Positions 10,750 to 22,377 of a DNA stretch of 64,000 nucleotides are shown piece by piece. This DNA is from Corylus avellana. Its lineage: Eukaryota; Streptophyta; Magnoliopsida; Fagales; Betulaceae. The stretch spans positions 30,588,771 through 30,652,770 of the forward strand of contig NC_081543.1 in assembly GCF_901000735.1 (NCBI RefSeq), read 5' to 3'. The notes beneath the pieces were generated by a model. The model searched no databases and had not been told where the DNA came from. It saw only the letters and a list, made by a program, of their open reading frames with translations. The translations under genes and the position numbers were made by a program. Position 1 is the first letter of the stretch. Each line of letters begins with the position of its first letter.

Positions 10750-13700
10750 ATGGCAAAAGGTACTCGTCTTTTCCAACTGTTTGAATCTCTAAAAGAGTGT
10801 CAGGAGGCTATTAACTTGCAACGCACAGTCAATACTGATGTTCAGCAACGCCTCATAGAGCTGCATGAGATGATGCAGACGCTCGTGGCTAACCAAAACC
10901 CTCCACCTCCACCTCCACCTCCTGTAGCGAATGACCTTGAGCAAGCTCCTGGCCGTGATGATAGGCGCCAGCAGGACCATGCGTTGGATTGGCGTGATGA
11001 TGACCGTGACCAGTTCCGGGGAGAGAGATAGATTCACACCCGTACCTTACTCTTGGATTTTCCAAGGTTTTCTGGTGAGAATCCCTCTAGTTGGACGTAC
11101 AAGGTAAACCAATTTTTTTGAATATTATCAAACTCCCCTGTATCAGCGAGTCCGCATGGCTTCCTTTCACATGGAAGGCGAGGCCTTGGTATGGTTTCAG
11201 GACGCTGATGAGGCTGGCCAGTTTCCTACTTGGGAGATATTCCTCCAATCCTTACTCACCCGTTTTGGCCCTGCCTACGATGACCCCATGGAAGCTCTCA
11301 CCAAGTTGCACCAAACCTCCACTGTCACTGAGTATACTTCTCAGTTTGAATCCCTCTCCAATTGACTTCGTGGACTTTCAGATAGGAATCGTTTAAGCTG
11401 CTTCTTGAGTGGCCTCAAGGATGAGATTCGCCTTCCATTACGAATGCTCAATCCTTTGACATTAGTTGCTGCCTTTGGCTTGGCCAAACTCCAGGAGGAA
11501 TATTTGATTAGCACTAGAAAAGCTCTCAAACCAGCCATACATTCCACATCCTTTACCCGTCACCATTCTTGGGGTTCTTCGAGCTCCACTCCAAACCCGA
11601 CCCCTGCCCCACCCAACCCAAACACTAGACCACAAGCCAATTACCCTGTTCAGAAAATTTCACCGATTCAGATGCGTGAACGTAGGGAGAAAGGGTTATG
11701 TTACTATTGTGATGACAAATGGAATCCGGGACACCGGTGTAAGTCTACCAAGATTTACCTATTGACGGGAATGGAATTCCAAGATGAGGAACGTGGCGAT
11801 GAGATTTTTTTTTACTCCATTGAAGATACCCCTACCGTGGTTGAGAATGCTGTGTTGGATGGAATTCAACCCGCCATTTCCTTACACGCTATTGCGGGGT
11901 CACTTAGCCCCAACACCATGCGTTTGGTGGGATTCATTCAAAATCAGCGTGTGGTTGTCTTGATTAACTCATATAGCACGCACAATTTTTTGGACCCTAC
12001 TTTGTTGCAGAAGATTCCACTCCTGGTGGCACCTACACCCACATTGCAGGTGAAGGTGGCAAATGGTGCTAAGCTTTTAAGTGGTGGGCGATGTCACTCG
12101 GTGGCCTTGAAACTGCAAGGTAACACATTCATCACTAATTTCTATGTTCTTACTTTAGGAGGCTGTGATGTTGTGCTGGGTATTGATTGGTTGAGGACAT
12201 TAGGGCCTATTTTGTGGGATTTCAACTTATTAACCATGCAAATCCAAATTGGGAAGGAGACTATAACATTTCATGGTTTAAGCCCTACTGGGTTATCATT
12301 GGAAGAGGGTCATCAGTTTCTTAAAGGCTCAACATCTATGAATAAGGGTGTCTTATTACAGCTATATGCACTAAAGTTTGATCAAGCCTCTAACCCTATT
12401 CCTGAACCGCTGAAGGGTATAGTGCATAAATTTAAATCCATCTTTGATGAACCTAAAGGATTACCACCTCCTAGGTCTCATGATCATCAAATCCCCCTCA
12501 AAGGTACTCAACCTATATCTGTTACTCCCTATAAATACCCTTTTTACCAGAAAACGGAGATAGAAAAGATTGTATGTGAACTTTTGGAGTCTGGGGTAAT
12601 TAGACCTAGTAAAAGTCCATTTTTTGCCCCTGTGTTGCTGGTTAGGAAGGCGGATGGTTTATGGCGGATGTGTGTTGATTATAGGGCACTTAATCAGGAC
12701 ACCATCAAGGATAAATATCCTATTCCTGTCATTGATGAACTATTGGATGAACTCTATGATGCAAAATATTTTTCTAAGCTGGATCTAAGGTCAGGATACC
12801 ATCAAATCCGTGTGAAACCTGAGGATGTTCACAAAACGGCCTTTCGAACTCATGAAGGCCACTACGAGTTTTTAGTAATGCCATTCGGCCTCACTAATGC
12901 TCCATCGACATTTCAGGGGTTGATGAATGACATCTTCAGACCCTTCTTGAGAAAATTTGTCTTGTTTTTTTCGATGATATTTTAGTATACAGCCAGACTT
13001 GGGCTGATCACGTGAACCACCTTCGCACCGTGTTGACCGTGTTACAATCTAATCTCCTCTATGCTAAAGCTTCTAAGTGCATCTTTGGGGTACAGGAAAT
13101 ACCTAGGCCATCTTCTCTCTCATCAGGGGGTTCGGGCAGACCCATCTAAGCTTGAATCCATGCTTCAATGGCCCACTCCTACGAACATCAAGTCCTTAAG
13201 GGGTTTTCTTGGCCTCACTGGCTATTACCGAAAATTCATTAGGGGGTATGGAGTGATTGCAGCCCCCCTAACAGCATTATTGAAGAAAAATTCCTTTCAC
13301 TGGAATGATAGTGCCACAGAAGCTTTCCTCAAACTCAAGCAGGCCGTGACCAGTCCTCCTGTGTTGAGACTTCTTGACTTTACTCAGACCTTCACCATTG
13401 AATGTGATGCCTCTGGTATCGAATTGGGTGCAGTGTTAATGCAAGAGGGTCACCCCATCGCATTCCTCAGCCAGGCCTTGAAAGGACAAGCATTGAACCT
13501 CTCCACCTATGAGAAGGAGTTGCTGTCCTTGGTCAAGGCATTTAAGAAGTGGTTGTAACGACCTAGGAAAAAGCGCTAGCCATATCTGCGCTATCACCCC
13601 AAAAGGACTAGTCAATTTGGAGCTTCCCTAGAATTCATTATAAATCTCAGTTTCACTTAGTAACTAGGCAATGTGGGACTTAGCACCATGACTATCTCTA

Positions 13701-15744
13701 TAAACCATCCACTCTATGTGGGCTTCTTCTCATCTTCCCAATATGGGACCGGGGTGTTACAAACTCCCCCTCTTAAACTCCTGACGTCTTCGTCAGGTCC
13801 ACGTCATACAGTGCTCCAGTACCACATGACCTGGCGTTACTAGGTGGCTTTAATACCACTTGTAACGACCCAGGGAAAAGCGCTAGCCATATCTGCGCTA
13901 TCACCCCAAAAGGACTAGTCAATTTGGAGCTTCCCTAGAATTCATTATAAATCCCAGTTTCACTTAGTAACTAGGCAATGTGGGACTTAGTACCATGACT
14001 ATCTCTATAAATCATCCACTCTATGTGGGCTTCTTCTCATCTTCCCAATATGGGACCGAGGTGTTACAGAGACCCTATTTGTTAGGGAAGCCTTTTAAAG
14101 TAAAAACTGACCAACAATCCCTCAAATTTTTGCTGGAGCAGAAGATTGGGACAACAGCCCAACAACGCTGGATTTCCAAATTACTTGGTTATGACTTTGT
14201 AATAGAGTACAAGAAGGGGAAGGAGAACCGAGTAGCTGATGCCTTGTCTCGCAAATTTGAGGATTCTACGGATGAAGTGACTATTTCTCTAATTTCTTTT
14301 CCCACTCCTACTTGGGTGGATGACTTGAAATCCTCCTATCTCCAAGATGTTGTCACCAGGGAGTTGTATTCCAAATTACAGCAAGGGTTGGATACACCAA
14401 AAGGGTATACCTTGCAGCAGGGTTTGATCTTACGGAAGGGTCGCATCTGGATTGATAAGAACTCAGCCTTTAAACTCCAACTCTTAGCTTACATTCACTC
14501 CAACCCCACTGCGGGCCATTCAGGCTGCCATAAGACCATCCATCGAGCTAAGGCAGATTTTTATTGGGAAGGGAGGCGGCGAGACATCAAACAATTTATC
14601 AAATAATGCTCTGTATGCCAAGGAAACAAACATGAGACCACCCTCCCTGCAAGGTTACTCCAACCTCTTCCTATACCTACACGAGTATGGTCCGATATTT
14701 CTACGGATTTCATAGAGGGCTTGCCTTTCTCTCACGGCTACACAGTGATTCTAGTGGTGGTGGACAGATTCACTAAATATAGCCATTTCTTACCCCTTTC
14801 CCATCCTTATACAGCTTCTAAGGTTGCTCACATTTTCTTGTCTAACATCCTCAAGCTTCATGGTATGCCAAAAACCATTGTGTCAGACAGGGATCCGATC
14901 TTCACTAGCACCTTTTGGCGAGAACTCTTTCAGCTACAGGGTATCTCATTGGCTTTCAGCTCAGCCTATCACCCCCAATTGGATGGCCAAACCGAATCAC
15001 TAAACAAGTGCCTCGAAACCTACCTGTGATGCTATGCGGGACTAAACCAAAAGGGTGGAGTTTATGGTTGCCTATGGCTGAATGGTGGTATAATACAAAC
15101 TACCATTCTTCTACTGGCTTAACCCCCTTTAAGGTAGTTTATGGTTATCCTCCTCCCTCCTTGTTATCCTATATTCCTAGGACATCAGAAAACCTTGCTG
15201 TCGATACTCAATTGAAGGATCACAGCTCTGTTCTAACTCTTCTAAAGGAACACCTGCAATTGGCATAGAATCGTATGAAAGTGCAAGCGGATAAGAAGCG
15301 CACAGAGCGGAATTTTGACATAGGAGATTCGGTTTATCTCCGTCTTCAACCTTACCGCCAGAAAACTATGGCTACGCGGAAGAATTTCAAACTCTCACCT
15401 CGGTTCTTTGGCCCTTTTCGCATTATTCAGAAGATTGGTCATGTTGCCTATAAGCTGGATTTACCACTCGAAGCAAGAATCCACCCAGTCTTCCATGTCT
15501 CTTGCCTCAAAAAGAAATTGGGCTAGCAAATTGTACCACTTCCTACCCTGCCACCGGTGGATCAAAATGGAGAGGTTAGCCCGAGCCCGACTCAGTGATT
15601 GAGAGACGTATGGCCAAGAAGAAAGGTAGGTCCATCACGGAAGTGCTGATCCGTTGGAAGGGAGCTTCACCAGAGGATGATACTTGGGAGTCCCTTTGGG
15701 CTTTGCAGGAACAGTACCCCCACCTTGTGGGCAAGGTGCTTTGA
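10750..15744 (+). pseudogene. gypsy gag-pol polyprotein, multiply broken
   Basis: The polyprotein starts with ATG at 10750 and a proline run, and has a TAG near 11029. The gag core (LYQRVRMASFHMEGEALVWF) is cut by a TGA near 11363. The zinc knuckle is [14 protein letters not shown]. The protease core, normally DSG, reads INSYSTHNF, so the catalytic Asp is Asn. The RT ([41 protein letters not shown]) is frameshifted just before the FFDD catalytic box near 12970. RNase H (TIECDASGIELGAVL) is split by the TRIM. Integrase keeps its D, D and E motifs ([28 protein letters not shown]) but has several in-frame stops. The chromodomain end stops at 15744. This copy cannot encode an active polyprotein. 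Confidence 0.9.
13554..14068 (-). mobile_element. 515-bp TRIM nested in gypsy RNase H
   Basis: Two 208-bp terminal direct repeats (13554-13761 and 13861-14068) differ at about six positions and flank only 99 bp. In - strand orientation each begins TGTAACACC and ends CGTTACA. Next to one LTR is AGTGGTATTAAAGCC, a tRNA-Met-type primer-binding-like site. Before the other is a purine tract, AAGAGGGGGAGTT. These are the hallmarks of a terminal-repeat retrotransposon in miniature, which codes for nothing. It interrupts the gypsy RNase H reading between KAFKKW and RPYLLGKPFKVKTDQQ. A clear target duplication was not seen. Confidence 0.85.
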
Positions 15745-15756
15745 AGGGGAGGGCCC

Positions 15757-16225
15757 TGTTATGGGTACACGTAGAAGACTTCACAGCCAAGCAAGTGGTA
15801 TAGAAGGAAAGGTCTAAGAAGAAGACACTTGGGGAAGAAGGGAAAGTTGGGGAGTACAGTTGTCCTCTTTTCTTCTGCACTTTATGTTAATTTTATGCAT
15901 ACGTTTTATTTGTTAAAGCCTGCGTTTTGCAAGGCCTTTTTATGTAATTTCCAGTACTTGTATTTCAGCACTTCTAGAACCTTGGGGAAGGGATCCAGGT
16001 GGCCATTCTGTTAGAATATATTCTAACAGAATGGGTGATATAATGGAGGGCACTCTCATTAGATGGGATATGCATAGAGATTCCTGGCTTGAAACATTGT
16101 AGGAGAAGGAGCAATCTTGAATTTGCTCATTTATCTTTAATATATTTTATGCATTATTCCATTTTCTTTGTTGTTTTCATTCAAACCCATAAAAATCATC
16201 ATACAAACCCAGAAAAACCTTTACA
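15757..16225 (+). repeat. gypsy right (3') LTR
   Basis: 469 bp, the same length as the left LTR, about 97% identical by eye. The 32-bp palindrome is conserved at 16003-16034. Confidence 0.9.
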
Positions 16226-16760
16226 ATATTGTAGTTAAATCAAATGGTAAAATGAGTAAAAGACCATTATATCCTTAAAATTTTTTAAAATTTCAAATTT
16301 ACCCTTATTTATAAATAAAAAATTATTATTATAATTATTATATTAAAAAATAAATAAAATCGTGGATCACAAAGTGACCCACAGCGGGTCACCAAGGTGA
16401 CCCACGGAGGGTCACTTGGTGACCCCGGTGGGTCGATGGGTCAACAAGTGACCCATCGACCATCATTTTTTTGGCTTTTTTTTTNNNNNNNNNNNNNNNN
16501 NNNNNNNNNNNNNNNNNNNNNNNNNNNNNNNNNNATATGACCGGTCACAATATGGGTGGGTTAGGTCCATTAGTGAACCTACGGGTCAAGAGTTTTTTTT
16601 AAAAAAATATTTTTTAATAAAAAATAAAGGTATTTTAGGAATTTTAAATCCTAACGAAAGAGGGTAACTAAAACGAAATGAAAGTTTGATACATTAAAGT
16701 GAAAGACTTTGAATATTGAGGGGGGTGTTTGCAAAAAACGCCTAAGTTCATAAGAGATAA
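16226..16760. repeat. hairpin-rich MITE-like repeat containing a gap
   Basis: AT-rich arms share the block AAATTTCAAATTTACCCTTA with the 512-bp MITE in the SWEET introns. The centre is packed with GGGTCAC/GTGACCC inverted repeats, including an 11-bp perfect arm pair GTCGATGGGTC / GACCCATCGAC. The element is interrupted by 50 N at 16485-16534. It looks like a relative of the 2790 and 23222 elements, but its ends are not clear. Confidence 0.5.
16485..16534. other. assembly gap (50 N)
   Basis: A run of 50 N immediately after GACCC hairpins and a T-run, which are typical causes of assembly breaks. Confidence 0.95.
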
Positions 16761-17068
16761 GTGAAGTTTTCCCTAAACATTTTATTAAAATTGATAAGCT
16801 CATGAAATAGAATAAAAGGAAAAATTTACATACATCCCTCAAACTATTATCTAATTGGTAATATTTCTTTCAAACTAGTTACCACCACCCGGGTCATCTT
16901 CTTTTTACTTTGTTTTTATTATTATATTATTATTTTATCACTTACGTGATAAAATGTTGTCTTATTACAAATTGCGGAACGAAGGAAGCCTAATCTTCTG
17001 CTGGAAATGGAATCACACACTGCAAATTGGACTTGCATTCCCAAAAAGCAAATCTCGGGAAAAGAAAT

Positions 17069-20000
17069 TCCGTGGAAATGCCTGAACCGGAGGAACCCAA
17101 GTCAACGGGACCAACCGTAGCGGTGGAGGAGGAAGAGGAAGAGGAAGAGGGGGAGAGAGTAGAGGCGTTGATCATGGACTTCGATGATTTCGACGACTTC
17201 TGGTCGTTGGATCAGATCCTCTTGCTCTCCGACAACAACATCGACAACAATAGCCACACCCCATGTCACCGCTCTACGTCTAGCCCTCCGACCAGCACTT
17301 CTCTCCTCACTGGGCCTTCTCAGATGGAAACGACGACGCAGCGCATGCCACCTCTGCTCTCCCGGACTCCTCTCCATTGCTCTCCTGTGAGTTTCCTATT
17401 CGTATTCGCATTCCTTCTTGGATTGGATTTTGATTTTCTTTGGTTGGGAGCTGTTGCAGGGAAAGTTTGAAACTGTGTAGAAAAGTTTGGTTCTTGGTGG
17501 TTTTGCTTTGTATGGTTGCTGAAAATAGTAAATTACCGATCGAAAGCTTAAACTGATATTGCTTTGTTTGGTTGCTTGTAAATTATCACCTCTCGAAAGC
17601 TTAAAGAGATAGTAAATTTAATCTTTTAATTAGTACTCTACCATTAAGTAAAACTGATAGAAAATGATGAATTAAGGTTCCATTCATAGAAAATAGTGAA
17701 TTTAATCACTTAATTAATAATCTTTCACTCAAGAACACTTGCTTTGAGCTCTTGCTTTATATATATATATATGAAACACGAACATCCAGGATGAAAGAAA
17801 CATAGAAGGATTAAACCGAGGAATCATGGTTATATGGCCTTTCTCTTAGAAATTTAAGCGGAATGAGAAGTGTAGTGTAGTAGGACTAATCTCAGTTTGG
17901 GTACATGCCCTTGTATCCATAAGGGGTTTCTTGAACCCTGGAAAGAACTCTGGTGTACCAGAAAGTAAGACAAATGTAAAAGAGAATTTTACTGAAATAC
18001 GAATAATTTTTTTTTTTTTAATTTTTTTTTACAGATTACGATAGAAAACTTAATTCGCAAGTTATAACATTCATAAATTGACCCTTACCTATAAAAAAAC
18101 CCCTATAAACAGTTAAAAATTGAGGAAATAGAACCCTAAAACATGAAAAATATAAGAAACTAACAAACAATAAAATTGATCCAACAATCAGGAACCAAAG
18201 GCACGAACTTAATTGGCCAGTTTATTTTCTTTTCTTCTACTTATTTTCAGGACAACCAAAGGGACGATTGCATGACACTTAAATTAGTGAATTGGATGAA
18301 GTTTGTTGATTAACTCGGAGACTTAATCACCATCTACAATAGTTTTGAATATATTCCATTGGATGGGCGATGGGTCTATATGGCCTGTAACAAAAATGGG
18401 ACAGTTATGCACCGCTTGCAGTTTCTCAGTAATATTATGGCTTCACTCAGTAGTTCACTCCTTTGAGTTCTGACTTTGAAGTTTCATTATATGCAGGTAC
18501 TCCCAATTCAGTTACTGAAACGCCAATGGAGAATGGAAATAATATTAGAGTTTCATCTCCGCTTATGGGACTGAAGCCCCTGGGAGATTCAGATGGGTAT
18601 TGTGTAATCAAGGAGAGGATGACACAAGCACTTGGGTACTTCATAGATTTGACAAAAAACAATTTTCTAGCTCAGGTTTGGGCACCCACAAAGAATGGGA
18701 GCCGGTACGTGCTCACAACTTCAGGGCAACCTTTTGTTATTGATCCACATAGCAATGGACTTCATCAGTATAGGATGATTTCTCTGACATATACGTATTC
18801 TGTGGATAAGGGGAACGATGGAATGCTTGGGCTTCCTGGCCGTGTTTTCCAGCAAAGGGTGCCAGAATGGACTCCAAATGTTCAGTGTTACTCCAGCAGA
18901 GAGTATCCACGTCGTAATCATGCCCAGAATTAAAATTTCAGGGAAGCTTGGCTTTGCCTGTCTTTGAGTCTTCTCGCCAGTCCTGTGTTGGTGTATTTGA
19001 ACTCATCATGACTTCACCGAAGATCAACTATGCACCTGAGGTTGATAAAGTCTGCAAAGCACTTGAGGTTGGTCTCCTTTCCCCTTGCTGTGCATGTCAA
19101 ACTTCATGCTGCATTCGTATTTGGTGACTGCCAGATGATGATTCTACTCTTTATGAGATTCTTATGGAAAATGTTGTTGCCTATGAGATTGTTCACCTTG
19201 AAAAATATTGGTAACTTCAAACATTTCAAGATTCCTCAATCACAATTTTGGTTGTCCTGCAGGCAGTAAATCTGAAAAGTTCCGAGATGTTGGATCATCC
19301 AAACACACAGGTGAGCTGCAACAATCATGCATGCTAAATCTGAGTCTTTTGGGAACCAAGAAGATAAATATGGTGCTTTTGTTTCATTTTACCCTTTTTC
19401 TTCTCAAAGATGTATATCCTTGGCAATGCTTTAACCAGATTTGCAATGAAGGCCGCCAGAATGTGCTGGCTGAAACTTTGGGAATATTGGCGGTGGTGTG
19501 CGAAACTCACAAATTACCTTTGGCTCAGACTTGGGTTACATGCAGGCATCTCAGTGTTCTGGCCCATGGTGGTGGTCTCAAGAAGAGCTGTACTAGCTTT
19601 GACGGTGGTTGCATGGGACAAGTCTGCATGTCCACAACTGATGTGGCCCTCTATGTTGTAGATGCTCACATGTGTGGTTTCCGGGAGGCCTGTGTTGAGC
19701 ATAACTTGCAAAAGGATCAGGGGGTTACTGGGAGAGCATTTTCATCCCATAGCTTATGCTTCTGTGAAAACATTACCCTATTCTGCAAAACTGAGTAACC
19801 CTTAGTACACTATGCCCGCATGTTTGGTTTAGCCAGCTGTTTTGCCATCTGCTTAAGGAGCACACATGCTGGAGATGATGATTACATTCTAGAATTTTTT
19901 CTGCCCCCAAGCATTACAGACTTCTATGAACAACGGACTTTATTGGGCTCCCTATTGGCAACGATGAAGCAGCATTTCCAGAGTCTTAAGGTTGCTTCTG

Positions 20001-21565
20001 GTAATTGAACTTGAAGAGGAAGTATCTGTGGAAATCATTCAAGTTTCTACTAATGGGAGTGTTGATTTAAGACTGGAATCATTACATGCATATACCCTTA
20101 TCTATGGAATCACCACCTAGGCCTGATGGCTTGCTGAATAAGGGAGATATGGTGCAGTTAGAATCATCAAAGCAGCAGTTAATGTTGCACTTCGATGACA
20201 TAAATGATAAAGGCACGATGACAAATAATGGAGGCAGAAGCGTCGATCACTTTTCTTCTTTAGAAAATAAGATCAGAAAGACATCAGAGAGCAAGCGTGG
20301 AAAAACTGAGAAATCAATAAGTCTAGAAGTTCTCCAACAATATTTTGCTGGTAGTCTTAAAGATGCTGCAAAGAGCCTTGGTGGTATGCTTATACAGTTA
20401 TACACTAACGAATTGTTGCTTGCAATTTTTCTTATATAGATGTGGGTGATGCTGAATTTGTACATAAAAAACTGGATGTTTATTTTGTTCTTTGAAATGT
20501 TCTTGCTTTACAGTTTGCCCTAGTAAAATGAAGCGTATCTCTAGGCAGCAGGGGATCTCCCGATGGCCATCTCGCAAGATCAACAAGGTCAGCCGTTCCC
20601 TCTCCAAGCTAAAGCGTGTAATTGAATCTGTTCCAGGTGCTGAAGGAGCATTTGGTAATTTACATTCTCTCACCACGAGTCCTCTTCCTGTTACTATTGA
20701 CTCTCAGCCTTCCAGTTTGATTAGGTCCAACCCACAAACATCACCATCCTTTAAACTCACTGAACCTCAGAAAAAGAATAAATCACCCACAGGTAGAACA
20801 CTCAAAAACGACAAACAGGCTGGGATGGAAGATCAATTGCATGGACGAAGAAAGTTTAGTCCGATGAACCTTATTTGTCGTTATCATAGTAGTTCTCCAC
20901 CAGAGCTTGGTAAAGGCCCAGACAGGTCCAAAACGAGGAGTGGCTCATGTGAAGAGAGTGCTGGGAGCCCTACTTCACATGGTTCATGTCAAGGTAGTCT
21001 CCCAAATCAAAGCTCACCGGCAAAGCATCAATATATTTCCTCCATCAATGAGATATGCGATAAAGTAGGGGGCTCCCCTGATGCTCTTTTGATGATAGAA
21101 CCTCAAAAAACATTTGGAGGAATGCTAATTGAAGATGCTGGAAATTCAAAAGATTTGAGAAATCTGTGTCCTTCTGTACCAGATGCTATGTTGGATGAGC
21201 AGGTCGCACAGTTTTGTTCGATTAAGCCTCCATTTCCCAGTATGGCTCCTAACCAATCTATGGCTACTCCGGCTCACACCATGCCATATGTTACAGATAA
21301 GAAAGAGATGAAGAGTGTCGCGATCAAGGCAACATTTAGAGAAGATATTATCAGGTTTCGGCTCTCTTTGTGTTCGGGCATTTTGGAGCTGAAAGAGGAA
21401 GTAGCAAAGAGGTTGAAACCTGAAATGGGAACATTCGATATCAAGTATCTGGATGATGATAATGAGTGGGTATTGATAGCCTGCGACGCAGACCTGCAGG
21501 AGTGCATAGATATTTCAAGGTCGTCGGCCAGTACTATCATCAGGCTTTTGGTTCGTGATGGCTAA
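17069..21565 (+). pseudogene. NLP (NIN-like protein, NLP6/7-type) gene, five exons, broken (NLP copy 2)
   Basis: The exons read as ~17069-17384, 18497-19067, 19263-19310, 19439-20383 and 20514-21565, with GT/AG borders. Recognisable blocks are the N-terminal acidic MDFDDFDDFWSLDQI, the GAF-like nitrate-sensing region (YCVIKERMTQALGYF, GLPGRVFQQRVPEWTPNVQ, VCETHKLPLAQTWV, CTSFDGGCMGQVCMSTTD), the RWP-RK domain ([29 protein letters not shown]) and PB1. At least six lesions are visible: a frameshift and a TAG in exon 1 (~17265-17275), a TAA plus 1-nt loss at ~18931, a TAA at 19796-19798, an extra base at ~20001 and 4 extra bases near 20085. The last exon alone is open. The full-length factor cannot be made, although a truncated RWP-RK/PB1 product is conceivable. 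Confidence 0.88.
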
Positions 21566-21609
21566 TCTAGGAAGCTCCTGTGAGAGCTATGGGGAGTGAG
21601 GATTAGTTT

Positions 21610-21710
21610 GTACATAGAATGCAAGTTGAGGGTGTCACACATCCACAATTATAAATGTGGTACTCTAGCTTGCATCCTATGTCGTGCGCACAGGACGCAA
21701 GCCATAATTA
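21610..21710. repeat. palindromic minisatellite, NLP copy 2 end
   Basis: About one unit of the family repeat (GCAAGTTGAGGGTGTCAC, TAGCTTGCATCCTATGTC). NLP copy 1 has roughly one more unit at the same place. Confidence 0.5.
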
Positions 21711-22377
21711 AATCTAAATTATAAGTGTATTGAAATTTTTGGGAGTACTTTGCTAATGCAACCCTATAGTTCTATTTTTATTTTTATTTTTTGTAATATT
21801 CAACGAAATGATAAAATCAACACTAGTCCCTCATCTTATAAACTCTATAAAAACATACATGGATAGATCAAAAATCAAATATCCTTTGTAAGGAAGAAAG
21901 TATTACTAGGCTAGACGGTCATTTGTAATATACACCTATACTTGAGTAGAGTGGGAAATTTTATCATAGTAGTATCATCTTTTACTCGAAACTAGAAGCA
22001 AACCTAGCTATAGTTTTGGAGGAAATAACACCCCTGAAATTTTAAAATTTCATCTAAGTTATTTGTTTTTTATGAGATATACATTTTAAAAGAACTTTTT
22101 TTTATTCCCAAAAATCCTTGTATTTTAGTTTTGTCCCTATACCTAAAATTCTAGTTTAGCCTCAGAACCTTTAAGAATGTCTAAAACAAAAATGAAACCA
22201 TAGAGAAAATAGCAAAGTATAATTAGCTCATTACTATAATATGATATATAGTTGGTGAACACAAGAAAGAAACTGCATTTGTTTGTGATATATTCTCACA
22301 CTAGACTAATAACACCTTTGGTAGTGAGTTCCATCAAGTCATCTGACACTGGCGATATTGGAAGAGTCCTCACCATT
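21711..22377. other. NLP-SWEET convergent spacer
   Basis: AT-rich spacer between the NLP stop and the SWEET-2 stop. It is homologous to 1311-1940, 26650-27339, 40160-40777 and 44640-45265, so the spacer itself is part of the duplicated module. Confidence 0.6.

Larger units (their letters stand above)
10182..16225 (+). mobile_element. Ty3/gypsy (chromodomain) LTR retrotransposon, degenerate, with nested TRIM
   Basis: A 6044-bp element with two 469-bp LTRs (10182-10650 and 15757-16225), both starting TGTTATGGG and ending TTTACA. A primer-binding-like site TGGTATACAGAGCC (10653-10666) follows the left LTR and resembles the tRNA-Met complement with one inserted base. A polypurine tract (TTTGAAGGGGAGGG) precedes the right LTR. 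The order gag, zinc knuckle, protease, RT, RNase H, integrase and a C-terminal chromodomain-like segment (VLIRWKGASPEDDTWE) places it among chromoviruses. The LTRs differ at roughly a dozen positions. The 5-bp flanks (TCATG and ATATT) do not match, so no target duplication is visible. Confidence 0.93.

Noticed and set aside
17027..17068. Upstream ATG at 17027 as the NLP copy 2 start
   Set aside because: It is in frame with the 17069 ATG, but NLP N-termini usually begin close to the acidic MPEPEE-type segment, so 17069 was preferred; the choice is not decisive because the gene is broken.
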